Assembly (NCBI GenBank): GCA_946127115.1
Contig: CAMGYI010000002.1
Span: 589,327 to 653,326, forward strand
DNA: 64,000 bases
DNA from: an uncultured Chlamydia sp.
GTDB lineage: Bacteria > Chlamydiota > Chlamydiia > Chlamydiales > Simkaniaceae
Direction: 5' to 3'
In this document: positions 45,136 through 53,873 of the stretch, piece after piece
Layout of the letters: each line of letters opens with the position of its first letter
Position numbering within the stretch: the first letter of the stretch is position 1
Program-made: the position numbers and the translations under genes
Notes under the pieces: model-generated
Databases searched by the model: none
What the model saw: the letters and a program-made list of their open reading frames with translations, nothing else
What the model was told of the DNA's origin: nothing

Positions 45136-45630
45136 ATGACAAAGTGGACAAAGATTAATCAAAACCTGCAAGTTATTTTATCTAAAGAAGTTGACTTGCG
45201 ACGTGAGATATTGGGCAATATGAATCAGCAGGAATATATTCTGCTGATTGGAGATATTGAACTGAAAGACGATCTTTATCGAGAATGTAACAAATTAGCA
45301 GCGCGCCTTAAAGAAATCATCAAAGAGCGAGGAGTACTCACGCGCAGGCTGTTTGACCTTATGCCATCAAACACCATTGGAACTACCTTAGAAGAGATCT
45401 TGGACCCTCTTGTCGACTTTGAGAACGAAACCCTACACCTCTACCATAGAGCAAAAGAATTAACGAACAAAATCCATGGGCAACACCTTCGAAATAAATC
45501 TCTTCACGAAATGATTCTAAAAGAAGGCTTCTTAGGAATAAATAACTCTGCCGTGCACGCAGAAACCGTGCAAGGGAAGAAAGTTACGCTAATTACTATC
45601 GATTATCCTAAGGATAAAAGAGAGTTGTGA
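45136..45630 (+). CDS. FlgN-like coiled-coil protein
   Basis: 164 aa, almost entirely helical in its first 125 residues. The pattern ILSKEVDLRREILGNMNQQEYILLIGDIE...RLKEIIKERG resembles the FlgN/secretion-chaperone fold, in which a long helical hairpin starts with E-x2-L repeats. The tail is less ordered. FlgN family members escort hook-filament junction proteins, and related chaperones serve type III secretion; here that is only suggested. First gene behind the sigma-54 promoter, 15 nt before the glycerophosphotransferase-like genes. Confidence 0.7.
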   Translation: MTKWTKINQNLQVILSKEVDLRREILGNMNQQEYILLIGDIELKDDLYRECNKLAARLKEIIKERGVLTRRLFDLMPSNTIGTTLEEILDPLVDFENETLHLYHRAKELTNKIHGQHLRNKSLHEMILKEGFLGINNSAVHAETVQGKKVTLITIDYPKDKREL

Positions 45631-45645
45631 TAGACTCTGGGAAAT

Positions 45646-46671
45646 ATGAGCTTCCCAAAAGTTGCAGCGCTGATTTATGGAAATCAAAAACACTATCTTG
45701 ATCACTTAGCCCCTCTAGCAAGTCTTTTAGGGATCTCTCTTGTTGTCACAGACTTTGAAGTTGAACGTTTAGCAAAGAACTATTATCCCGATCTAAATCT
45801 CCTCTATTTTGACCCGGTCGAAATGCCAGAAAGAGTGGTTACTCAGTTTGAAGTCATTGTTTCGTGTCTTCCTAAAGACCTTTTTGATTCCCTTTTTTTT
45901 ATTACTCAAGCCCTTCATCAAAAATATCTCATGAATGTGTGGTGTCCACATGGGAACTCCGATAAAGGACACTCCTCCTACTTTATGGAAGGACTTTCAA
46001 AAGAACGATGGGTTTTTGTATATGGACAAAAGATGATTGATTTCCTTAAGGAGAAAGGAGCTTTTGAACAACTAGAAGATCTCTTCATTTTAGGAAACTA
46101 TCGGTATGATTATTATTTAAAACATATCGAGTTTTACCAAAAAGTTCTAAGGGAAAAACTTCCACTAAATAGTGGGCGTCGTACACTTTTATATGCACCA
46201 ACCTGGGACGATAATGAAAAATCTTCATCTTTTGAGATAGCTCACTCTTTCCTGATTAATTCTGTTCCCAAAGACTGGGATTTGATCATTAAACCCCACC
46301 CACATTTAACACGTCCTCTAGAGTCTTCAAAAGAAAATGTGATCGTTTTGAAAGACTTCCCTCCTATCTATCCACTACTTCAATCAACCGAGGTATACTT
46401 GGGAGATATGTCTTCGATCGGGTATGATTTTTTAACGTTTCGACGTCCTCTCTTTTTTTATAATCCTCAAAATCGCAATCCTAAAGAAGATCAGGGACTT
46501 TATCTCACACAATGCGGAACCATCATTAATACAGATGAAAACCCTTTTGAATTGATTGATAAAATCGATTCAATATCCTTTTTAAAAACGCAAGACCGCG
46601 TGTATAATGAGGTCTTTGAAAAACAGCAGACATTTACGAAAATATATGACATCCTCTCCAAAACAGTCTGA
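45646..46671 (+). CDS. CDP-glycerol glycerophosphotransferase-like protein, copy 1
   Basis: 341 aa. The C-terminal half has TagB/TagF family features: WCPHGNSDKG, TLLYAPTWDDNEKSSSF, LIIKPHPHL and LGDMSSIGYDFLTFRRPLFFY. These enzymes add glycerol-phosphate or related units to surface polymers. No membrane segment is visible, so it is probably cytoplasmic or peripheral. A diderm intracellular bacterium would not make teichoic acid, so the acceptor is unknown. The next gene is a clear tandem paralogue. Confidence 0.83.
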   Translation: MSFPKVAALIYGNQKHYLDHLAPLASLLGISLVVTDFEVERLAKNYYPDLNLLYFDPVEMPERVVTQFEVIVSCLPKDLFDSLFFITQALHQKYLMNVWCPHGNSDKGHSSYFMEGLSKERWVFVYGQKMIDFLKEKGAFEQLEDLFILGNYRYDYYLKHIEFYQKVLREKLPLNSGRRTLLYAPTWDDNEKSSSFEIAHSFLINSVPKDWDLIIKPHPHLTRPLESSKENVIVLKDFPPIYPLLQSTEVYLGDMSSIGYDFLTFRRPLFFYNPQNRNPKEDQGLYLTQCGTIINTDENPFELIDKIDSISFLKTQDRVYNEVFEKQQTFTKIYDILSKTV

Positions 46672-47743
46672 AAAGTGTGGCATTTGCCTCGCACCTGGGG
46701 ATTCAGTTAACCATCTTGACCATTTAGCCCCTATTTCTTACGTCATGGGAATGCCCCTTGTCGTCGATGTTGAATTCCTAACGGGGGTAATGGAAACCTA
46801 CTATCCGCAAGTCAAGACGATTTACATTGATCACCACGCAAAGATCCTAGAGTATTTCGCTCATAACCACGATCTTCTCTTTGTTTCAAGCGCTAACTAC
46901 CGAAAGGATTTAAGTCCTCTTTTCGAAGTCATCTTCCGAAAACAGATGAAGTTTTGGTACTGCCCCCATGGAAACTCTGATAAGTCTATTGAAACTTTCA
47001 AAGATCAGCACTATTTTTTTACCTATGGCCCTATTATGGAGCAGCGACTGCAAGAAAGCGGTATGTTCGATACAGCTCTGGGACATGTGAGAACAGGAAA
47101 TTACCGTTATCCATTTTATGAAGAGCATGAAACTTTTTATGACACCCTTGTCGAAAAGGAGGTTTTCTCTCTCTTTTCCAAAAAACAAACGACTCTTCTC
47201 TATGCTCCTACATGGCAGGATTTAGAACACTCCTCTTCCTTTACCGATGTAGGCCTTGCTGTCCCCGAACAACTTCCAGACCACTATAACCTTATTATCA
47301 AATTGCATCCCTGGCTCGTCCATTATAAACCGGGCTATGTCGCTTACTTAGAAGAAAAATACCGAGACGTTAAAAATATTATTGTTCTCTCCCAATACCC
47401 TCTTGTCCTTCCTTTGCTAAAACGCACAAACATCTATTTAGGAGATTTTTCCTCGGTCGGATATGACTTCCTTTATTACAATCGCCCAATGTTCTTTTTC
47501 GAAGGCTCTCAATGGAAAAAACAAAAAAACTATTCCTCCTACCTTCACCAGTGTGGAACTATCATTCCAAACACTTCTTATGACAAGATATTTTCATTTA
47601 TTGAAAACAACCTAAAAGCACAAGAATGCCTTAAATTCATCCGGACTGACATCTACCAACGTGCGTTTGGGAAGCATCGATCCTTTACTGAAATCAAGAA
47701 AGAGGTTTTTAAAACCCTCTCTCAGCATTCAGCGATGAAATGA
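46646..47743 (+). CDS. CDP-glycerol glycerophosphotransferase-like protein, copy 2
   Basis: About 365 aa, paralogous to the preceding gene: HLDHLAPI near the start, WYCPHGNSDKS, TLLYAPTWQDLEHSSSF, LIIKLHPWL and LGDFSSVGYDFLYYNRPMFFF. In copy 2 the IKPHPH motif becomes IKLHPW, losing one histidine. I choose ATG 46646, which overlaps copy 1 by 26 nt and aligns the N-termini; ATG 46607 would add 13 residues. The 3' end overlaps the convergent permease gene by 22 nt. Confidence 0.82.
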   Translation: MTSSPKQSEKCGICLAPGDSVNHLDHLAPISYVMGMPLVVDVEFLTGVMETYYPQVKTIYIDHHAKILEYFAHNHDLLFVSSANYRKDLSPLFEVIFRKQMKFWYCPHGNSDKSIETFKDQHYFFTYGPIMEQRLQESGMFDTALGHVRTGNYRYPFYEEHETFYDTLVEKEVFSLFSKKQTTLLYAPTWQDLEHSSSFTDVGLAVPEQLPDHYNLIIKLHPWLVHYKPGYVAYLEEKYRDVKNIIVLSQYPLVLPLLKRTNIYLGDFSSVGYDFLYYNRPMFFFEGSQWKKQKNYSSYLHQCGTIIPNTSYDKIFSFIENNLKAQECLKFIRTDIYQRAFGKHRSFTEIKKEVFKTLSQHSAMK

Positions 47744-48351
47744 TTTCCCACTTTTGTCAAGGCGATGTCAAAGAAAATGGCTAGAATTGCTGCAGGAAGC
47801 GTTCCTGCAAGGACTAATCCCATCTGCATGGTCCGAAGTCCTTGAACAATCAAATCCCCAAGACCTCCAGAACCCACAAGACTTGTGAGAGTCACCATTC
47901 CAATCGTTGTAACCATAGCGATGCGAATCCCATTGATTAAAATCGGCAATGAGAGAGGAATCTCAATATAAAAGAGCACCTGTCTTGGTGTCATTCCCAT
48001 TGCCTTCGCAACGTTTTTCATATTGGGATTCACCTGCAGTAGACCCATATAGGTATTACTGAGGATCGGAAGTAGGGCATAGAGCACAAGAACGAGTAGA
48101 GCAGGAAGCATCCCTGTTGTTGGGAAAGGAAAAATAACACGTAGCGCGGCAAGGATCACCACTACAAGAGCGATCAGCGCAAGACCAGGAACTGTTTGAA
48201 TCATTGCTGTAAAGCAAAGAATAATAGAAGAGGTTCTGCCCTTCGAACGAGCCAAGAAGATTCCCAATGGGATGGCTATCAACATAGCAATTAAAAGAGA
48301 ACTAAAGGTGAGTTCTATATGCTCTAACGTTTTATTGATCAGCTGTTTCAT
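47722..48351 (-). CDS. Osmoprotectant-type ABC permease (OpuBB/YehY-like)
   Basis: 209 aa with five or six helices. The ABC permease EAA loop reads NVAKAMGMTPRQVLFYIEIPLSLPILINGIRIA, typical of glycine betaine/choline/carnitine importers. Unlike many OpuC-type permeases, no substrate-binding domain is fused. It overlaps the ATPase gene by 20 nt. No solute-binding protein gene is adjacent, so the partner must lie elsewhere or be absent. Confidence 0.88.
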   Translation of the reverse strand: MKQLINKTLEHIELTFSSLLIAMLIAIPLGIFLARSKGRTSSIILCFTAMIQTVPGLALIALVVVILAALRVIFPFPTTGMLPALLVLVLYALLPILSNTYMGLLQVNPNMKNVAKAMGMTPRQVLFYIEIPLSLPILINGIRIAMVTTIGMVTLTSLVGSGGLGDLIVQGLRTMQMGLVLAGTLPAAILAIFFDIALTKVGNHFIAEC

Positions 48352-49318
48352 AATTTTTTGGTTCGTGCATTAAAAGATCAAGGACTTGGTCCAAAAGCCT
48401 CTCCTTTCTTATTTCTCCCCTGTAAGAGGATCCCGAAAAGACTGGTAGGGTCTTTGTGTTTTCTTTTTTGAAGATGTTGAGAGCTTCCATCAAAGTAGTC
48501 TGAGGAGAGAGGGGAGAGGAGATCTCTGATTGCTCCCCAATAGAAGGCTCCATACACTCCATAATCGTTTTGGTAAGCAAGGAAAGTTGAAAACGGTGCT
48601 GTCCCAAAAAATCATCCTCAAAAGCACTTGGAGGGTGCTCAACAAACATTCGAGGCGTTGCAATTTGAAGAAGTTTTCCCTGATCCATAAGTGCAACACG
48701 ATCTCCCATTGTAACAGCTTCATAGAGATCGTGGGTTACAAATACGACCGTCTTCTTCATTTTTGATTTGAGCTCCAAAAATTCATTTTGAGTTTTTTCA
48801 CGAGTAATTGGATCAAGAGCTCCAAAAGGTTCATCCATTAAAACGATCGGAGGATCGGCTGCAAGAGAGCGCGCAACACCAATCCGCTGTCTCTGCCCTC
48901 CACTTAATTTTAAGGGATACCGTTTCCGATATTTAGCTGGATCTAATCCGAACATTTCCATCAATTGATCGATTCTTTGATCAATTTTTTTTTCTTCCCA
49001 TCCAAGGAGCTTTGGAACAATCTCAATATTTTCCTCTACAGTCATATGGGGGAAAAGGGAAATTTCTTGAACAGCATATCCAATATTTCTTCTAAGCGAA
49101 ATAGGATCTAAGGAGAGAATGTTTTTTTTTTCAACAAATATATCGCCTCTTGTTGGGTCAATTAAACGATTGATAAGCTGAAGGGCTGTGGTTTTTCCGC
49201 TCCCACTTTTTCCGAGTATGACAAGCGTTTCCCCTTCTTGAACCTCCAAGTTAAAATTTTCTAACACCGTGTGATTTGGTGGAAAGATTTTCCAAACTCC
49301 CTTAAAGCGAATCATCAT
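48332..49318 (-). CDS. Osmoprotectant-type ABC ATPase with CBS domain
   Basis: 328 aa. Walker A GKSGSGKTT (36-44), Q-loop AVQEISLFPHMTV, signature LSGGQRQRIG and Walker B IVLMDEPFGALDP. The C-terminal region (about 255-315) looks like a CBS motif (ISSPLSPQTTLMEALNIF...TLPVFSG), as in OpuCA, where CBS domains sense ionic strength. It pairs with the permease. Its ATG overlaps the mreC stop (ATGA). Confidence 0.92.
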   Translation of the reverse strand: MMIRFKGVWKIFPPNHTVLENFNLEVQEGETLVILGKSGSGKTTALQLINRLIDPTRGDIFVEKKNILSLDPISLRRNIGYAVQEISLFPHMTVEENIEIVPKLLGWEEKKIDQRIDQLMEMFGLDPAKYRKRYPLKLSGGQRQRIGVARSLAADPPIVLMDEPFGALDPITREKTQNEFLELKSKMKKTVVFVTHDLYEAVTMGDRVALMDQGKLLQIATPRMFVEHPPSAFEDDFLGQHRFQLSLLTKTIMECMEPSIGEQSEISSPLSPQTTLMEALNIFKKENTKTLPVFSGSSYRGEIRKERLLDQVLDLLMHEPKNYETADQ

Positions 49319-50259
49319 TCATCTCCATGGGGGCTGAGTGGAGGAAGTATGATAACATCTAGAAGATTATCAAGCTTTCCAGCACGTAGGTGAGCTTCAA
49401 TTTCTGCTGAAACACATCCTTCTTTTAAGGTTTCTATTTTGGTAACAATTGCAACAGGAATGTCTTTTGGAAACACCCCATCCATTCCAGTTGTCACAAG
49501 TAGATCTCCTACATCTATCAATGAAACCGTTTCCTTTTGATTCAACTGACCAAGAAGTCTTCCACTCCTAAGTTCTCTTGCAGGCCCCTCTTCATCTTCA
49601 AAATCATAGTTAAATCCAATTCCTTTTAAAATTTCTGAACGTCCCCTCCAAAGAGCAGAACTACTTCCATAAAGCTCTCCCTTTGCAAGGTATTCACCTT
49701 CTCTAGCCACTCGAACTGAGGGGATTAATGAAGAGTCCGTTAGCAATCGCACACGACTTCGATGTTTCCCAACATACTCAACCAAACCAATTAAGTTTTC
49801 CCCTTTGAGCACCGGACTATTGACCACAATCTCTTTTTCTCCCAAGTTAATCCATACTGTCGCATTCCAGTTTGCTACTTCGCGGTAAACTACCTCAGCA
49901 AAATGGAAAAATAGCTCTCTTTCAAGCTGCTCTTCAGCTGCTTTTTTTCTTCTGTTATAAAAATTTGAAATCTTTTTCTCATCGAGCGCAATGAGTTCTT
50001 TAACCTGCTTGATTCGGACGCTAATCCTTTTTTCAGAGAGGAGACGCCGACGGAGCACATTATTTTGATTTTTTAATAAAAGAAGCTCTGCTTGAAGCTC
50101 TTCGATATTGCTAGTCCTCGCATGAGAAAAAGCTCTTGCACAGACTGATGCTCCAGTTGTCGCGGTTCGAAGCACCTCAACAATCCCTTTAGGAATATAG
50201 AAAAGTCCCAATAAAACAAGACCCAGGATGATATAAGGGCGATAACTTTTTTTTCTCAT
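49315..50259 (-). CDS. mreC: Rod shape-determining protein MreC
   Basis: 314 aa. An N-terminal helix (about 9-26) precedes a coiled coil (53-115) and the periplasmic double beta-barrel (WINLGEKEIVVNSPVLKGENLIGLVEYVG, then VGDLLVTTGMDGVFPKDIPVAIV). MreC organises MreB-guided wall synthesis, consistent with division-septum peptidoglycan in chlamydiae. It overlaps the aminotransferase gene by 4 nt. A chlamydial pair with the aminotransferase (CT637/CT638) is my recollection. Confidence 0.9.
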   Translation of the reverse strand: MRKKSYRPYIILGLVLLGLFYIPKGIVEVLRTATTGASVCARAFSHARTSNIEELQAELLLLKNQNNVLRRRLLSEKRISVRIKQVKELIALDEKKISNFYNRRKKAAEEQLERELFFHFAEVVYREVANWNATVWINLGEKEIVVNSPVLKGENLIGLVEYVGKHRSRVRLLTDSSLIPSVRVAREGEYLAKGELYGSSSALWRGRSEILKGIGFNYDFEDEEGPARELRSGRLLGQLNQKETVSLIDVGDLLVTTGMDGVFPKDIPVAIVTKIETLKEGCVSAEIEAHLRAGKLDNLLDVIILPPLSPHGDE

Positions 50260-51452
50260 CCCATTGTTTTTACAATTGCTTCAATGACATAGGTGAGGTT
50301 CTCTTCTGATAAACCAGTCAGGTTAATCCGTCCACTTCGAGTCAAATAGACTCCATATTCATCCATCATTCGATCGACTTGCTCTGGATAGATCCCCAGC
50401 ATTGAAAATAACCCATAGCGCCTTTTTAAAAAACTGAATTTATCTTTTCCAAACTGTCCAGATAAAGAATCATACAAAGTGCACCTCATCTCTTCGGCCC
50501 GCTTGCGCATTAGATCAACTTCACCTCGCCACAATTTAGAAAGGCCTATATCTTGGAGCACAGTTGTGACAATTCCTGCCCCATGTCTCGGAGGATTTGA
50601 GTAGTTGACTCGCGCTAACCGCTTGAAAGCTGAAGAAGAGTTTTGAGCAAGTTGCTCATTCACAGCAAGGATCGATAATGAGCCGATCCTTTCCCCATAT
50701 AGCCCAAAGTTCTTTGAGTACGAAGCGGCAACAAACATTTCGTGCCCTTGCTCTGCAAAGTACCGAATCGGCCAAGCATCCTCTTCAAGCCCCCGGCCAA
50801 AACCCTGATAAGCAAAGTCAAAAAGAGGAATAAGCTTCTGTTTATGGATGAGCGTTGAAAGTTCTTTCCACTGCGCTTGTGTTGGATCGCATCCCGTTGG
50901 GTTGTGACAGCAAGCGTGAAGAACCACCAAACTATTTTCAGAAGCACCTGCTAAAACATTCAGCAACCGCTCGAAGTCAAGTGCATGGTTTTCCTTATTG
51001 TAGTAAGGATATTTTTTTACTTCGAATCCGCATGCCTCGAACACTCCAACATGATTGGGCCATGTGGGATCGGAAACATAAGCCGTTCTTGTTATCTCGC
51101 GAAACAAAAATTCCCCAGCAAGACGAAGAGCACCCGTTCCACCCAGGGATTGAACTCCAAAAAGAGTTCCCCGAGCATCTTTGCAAAAGGTTTCACCAAA
51201 AATAAGTTTTTGAGACTCTTTGACAAATAGACTGCTTCCCCCCATAGATAAATACGTCTTATCCACCTCAAGTTTTATCAAAACCCTCTCAGCTTCTTTG
51301 ACGGAGCGCAGAGTGCGAGTTTTAAGATCTTTATTGCGAAAAACCCCTACAGTTAGATCAACTTTATTGGGAGTTTTGTCTTTCTTAAAACGGGCTGCCA
51401 ACCCAAAAATGGGATCCGGAGGGAAAGGTTTTACTTTTCCAAAAATACTCAT
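50256..51452 (-). CDS. aspC: Aspartate/aromatic aminotransferase
   Basis: 398 aa, fold-type I PLP enzyme of subgroup I-alpha. The Schiff-base lysine is K247 in SYSKNFGLYGERIG. N184 (HNPTGCDP), D212 (FDFAYQGF) and the C-terminal R in the GRINLTGLSEEN motif bind PLP and the substrate carboxylate. It interconverts aspartate or aromatic amino acids with 2-oxoglutarate; AspC and TyrB cannot be told apart. Divergent from the tRNA-Ala gene. Confidence 0.94.
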   Translation of the reverse strand: MSIFGKVKPFPPDPIFGLAARFKKDKTPNKVDLTVGVFRNKDLKTRTLRSVKEAERVLIKLEVDKTYLSMGGSSLFVKESQKLIFGETFCKDARGTLFGVQSLGGTGALRLAGEFLFREITRTAYVSDPTWPNHVGVFEACGFEVKKYPYYNKENHALDFERLLNVLAGASENSLVVLHACCHNPTGCDPTQAQWKELSTLIHKQKLIPLFDFAYQGFGRGLEEDAWPIRYFAEQGHEMFVAASYSKNFGLYGERIGSLSILAVNEQLAQNSSSAFKRLARVNYSNPPRHGAGIVTTVLQDIGLSKLWRGEVDLMRKRAEEMRCTLYDSLSGQFGKDKFSFLKRRYGLFSMLGIYPEQVDRMMDEYGVYLTRSGRINLTGLSEENLTYVIEAIVKTMG

Positions 51453-51519
51453 AACAACTCATCATAACAAGTGATTGAAAAAAACTCTCGAAGAATTTAC
51501 AATCACATCCATTTCTCCT

Positions 51520-51592
51520 GGGGCGTTAGCTCAGTTGGTAGAGCGCAACAATGGCATTGTTGAGGTCAACGGTTCGACTCCGTTACGCTCCA
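51520..51592 (+). tRNA. tRNA-Ala (GGC)
   Basis: 73 nt. Acceptor GGGGCGT pairs with ACGCTCC (one G-U), the D arm has GCTC...GAGC, and the anticodon stem CAACA/TGTTG encloses the loop ATGGCAT (anticodon GGC). The T arm AACGG/CCGTT surrounds TTCGACT. CCA is not encoded. The position beside the aminotransferase gene matches Chlamydia. Confidence 0.97.
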
Positions 51593-51634
51593 AATTTCAC
51601 CCTAGAGAGCACCCTACTATCGTACCATCGCCTT

Positions 51635-52642
51635 TTAAAACTCAACGCCTAGGCGACCGGTAACTCCATAAAAAATGAGGTCTTCTGCTTGGCGAGCAAC
51701 TCTCAGTCTTTCCCGACTTGCATCTTCCATTGTCACTATTTGATTTTGACGCCAATAATAATCTGCTTCATAAGCAAGGGAGATAAAGACCTGAGCTCCA
51801 CCCATAAAGCAATCTTTATTCAAGCCAAAGGTAAATAAGAGATTGGGAGAGAAAAGATGAGCATCCCCCTTAATTTCAATGGGAATTTCGGTGTGTTTCA
51901 CCTCAACCCCCCCATAAAGCAACGCCCCTTTGACATCCCCAAAAAAGCTAAACCCTGAAAAGAGGTGCCAATTTATGTTCATTCCAAGCAGAGGCCCAAT
52001 ACCTCTAAATCGACAATGGTCCTTCACCCTAATAAGCTCTTCTTGAAATGTTCTATATGTCACCCGTTGCTTTTGGTCAATCCACGCCCGCTTAACACCT
52101 AAACTAGATCCTAATCCCAAGAGACTACTCAAAAATGAGCTCCTCTTGAGTTCAAGAGAAATCGCATCATAGTTGATATCATACGAAGATTTTACGTTCT
52201 GACTAGAGACAAAGAAACTTCCCCGCAAGTTAACAAAGAGAGACGGAGGAATAACTCCATATCCTCCCGTATCATGTGTTCCAAAATGGGTATAAGTGCC
52301 CAAAACTTTCCACTTCACAACTGGAAGAAAGACTCCCGCTCCAAGGCGATATCCAAAGTCCCAGTCAAAACTTTGACCCTCCATCTTTTCATTGCCACTT
52401 GCTGGACTGTAAACGTACTCAGTACCCCCCAGTTTCGTATGCCAATAAAGAGGTCCCCAAAACAATTCAACGCCAACCAACCCTCTTTTAAATGTAGCAC
52501 TTGCAAGCTGCGCTCCATACTCATCATCAGTTTTTTTTGTTCCAATCTCACCCATTTTGTGTTCTAAAATATCAACCCGCTTTTCCATTTTCCCAGCAAA
52601 TAGGCGAAGAACACAAAACAAGCTAATAATAATCCATTTCAT
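51635..52642 (-). CDS. MOMP-like/Lpg1974-type outer-membrane porin
   Basis: 335 aa. Signal peptide (MKWIIISLFCVLRLFAG) then a short heptad segment (KRVDILEHKMGEIG), followed by alternating beta strands rich in aromatic residues and glycine, with the C-terminus GVEF. A terminal phenylalanine fits BAM-dependent barrels. The N-terminal coiled helix plus barrel is typical of the Lpg1974/chlamydial MOMP-like group that is expanded in environmental chlamydiae. Five cysteines only, so no disulfide-rich MOMP lattice. A porin or adhesin is likely. Confidence 0.8.
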   Translation of the reverse strand: MKWIIISLFCVLRLFAGKMEKRVDILEHKMGEIGTKKTDDEYGAQLASATFKRGLVGVELFWGPLYWHTKLGGTEYVYSPASGNEKMEGQSFDWDFGYRLGAGVFLPVVKWKVLGTYTHFGTHDTGGYGVIPPSLFVNLRGSFFVSSQNVKSSYDINYDAISLELKRSSFLSSLLGLGSSLGVKRAWIDQKQRVTYRTFQEELIRVKDHCRFRGIGPLLGMNINWHLFSGFSFFGDVKGALLYGGVEVKHTEIPIEIKGDAHLFSPNLLFTFGLNKDCFMGGAQVFISLAYEADYYWRQNQIVTMEDASRERLRVARQAEDLIFYGVTGRLGVEF

Positions 52643-52735
52643 GGGGACAATTTACCAGGGTTTACTCAAATTCACAATCGATTCTTCTTGCATCAATTGT
52701 TTAAATTTTTTACTCATTTGTTAAAGGGGAGATCG

Positions 52736-52813
52736 ATGAAATTTCCTACTATTGATCCCAAGATTATTTTCGGAAAAGATTCCATCTGGTCTGTGATTAC
52801 ATCAGGTGTTTAG
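52736..52813 (+). CDS. Putative 25-aa peptide ORF
   Basis: ATG 52736 with AAGGGGAG just upstream. The product (MKFPTIDPKIIFGKDSIW...) ends inside the 3' end of the glucokinase gene on the other strand. The ribosome-binding site is good, but the ORF is short and may be a relic of a longer gene. Confidence 0.3.
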   Translation: MKFPTIDPKIIFGKDSIWSVITSGV

Positions 52814-53777
52814 CATAATAGATTGCCCCTAAAAGAGCGGTTCTATCGTTAAGAACAACGCGAATGGGAATTGCTTCAAGGAGAGCCCTAAACCGTCCCT
52901 TCCCTGCGAACGATCGGAGAAAGTCTCCTCTCTTCAATATTCTTATAATTTTTGGCGCAATTCCTCCACCAATATAAACTCCGCCAAGTGCAAGCATTTT
53001 TAATGCAACATTCCCTGCCTCAGACCCATAAATAGAGACGAAAAGCTCCAGAGTTTCTACGCATGCTTTTGAAGAACCACTGAGTCCCTTTTCGGAAATA
53101 AGAAGAGGGGAATCTCCTGATGCAATTTCCTCATAAACCTCTTCTTTTTCATCTACCTGCTTTGTTTCTACCATAAACTGATAGAGGTTGTAAAGCCCAG
53201 GACCAGAAAGAATTCTCTCATATGAGACATGACCAAACCTTTCTCGTAAGTAGCAAAGAAGCGCATCCTCTCTTTCATTCTTTGGAGCAAAGTCTGTATG
53301 ACCTCCTTCGCATGCAAAAGGATGATGACGTTGTCCATCGAAAAAAATACCCGCTTCTCCCAGACCTGTTCCAGCTGAAACCATTGCCCGGTTTCCTTCT
53401 ACGCGGGGATCTCCTTCATTGATCGTATAAAACTCATCATCTTCAAGCATATTCAAACCATAGGCATTTGCTTCAAGGTCATTAATCAAAGAAACTTTGT
53501 CGATTGACAGTTCGCTTTTTAACCGATCCTCATCCACCAGCCAAGGGAGATTTGTTGCCTGACTTTTCCCCTTCTTAATAGGACCCGCAATTCCAAAGCA
53601 GGCTTTAGAAACATGAACTGTTTCTCCCTTAAGAAACTCTTTCACAATCGTTCGAAGGTTGGGGTATTTCTGGCTAGAAAATTTCTCTTCTTTCACACAC
53701 TCCACACTCCCCTTTTCTTCAACATAAAGGGCTAGATGAGTCTTTGTTCCTCCAATGTCTCCTGCTAAATATGCCAT
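52797..53777 (-). CDS. glk: Glucokinase
   Basis: 326 aa of the bacterial Glk family (not ROK). Phosphate-binding GDIGGTKTHLALY at the N-terminus, catalytic-site VSLINDLEANAYG (Asp in NDLEA), and the ACEGGHTDFAP signature in mid-protein. It phosphorylates glucose to glucose 6-phosphate using ATP. Environmental chlamydiae keep glk, whereas Chlamydiaceae rely on host hexose-phosphate. Divergent from recA. Confidence 0.95.
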   Translation of the reverse strand: MAYLAGDIGGTKTHLALYVEEKGSVECVKEEKFSSQKYPNLRTIVKEFLKGETVHVSKACFGIAGPIKKGKSQATNLPWLVDEDRLKSELSIDKVSLINDLEANAYGLNMLEDDEFYTINEGDPRVEGNRAMVSAGTGLGEAGIFFDGQRHHPFACEGGHTDFAPKNEREDALLCYLRERFGHVSYERILSGPGLYNLYQFMVETKQVDEKEEVYEEIASGDSPLLISEKGLSGSSKACVETLELFVSIYGSEAGNVALKMLALGGVYIGGGIAPKIIRILKRGDFLRSFAGKGRFRALLEAIPIRVVLNDRTALLGAIYYAKHLM

Positions 53778-53873
53778 TTCTTTTTCTTATCATGATAGCG
53801 AAATTTTAACCATGATTCTAATCGCAAAAGTGTGTATATTGGAAATAAATGAACTTAAATGTAAGGACCTACC

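Noticed and set aside
53778..53873. LexA/SOS box upstream of recA
   Set aside because: No CTG-N10-CAG or GAAC-N4-GTTC type operator was visible.
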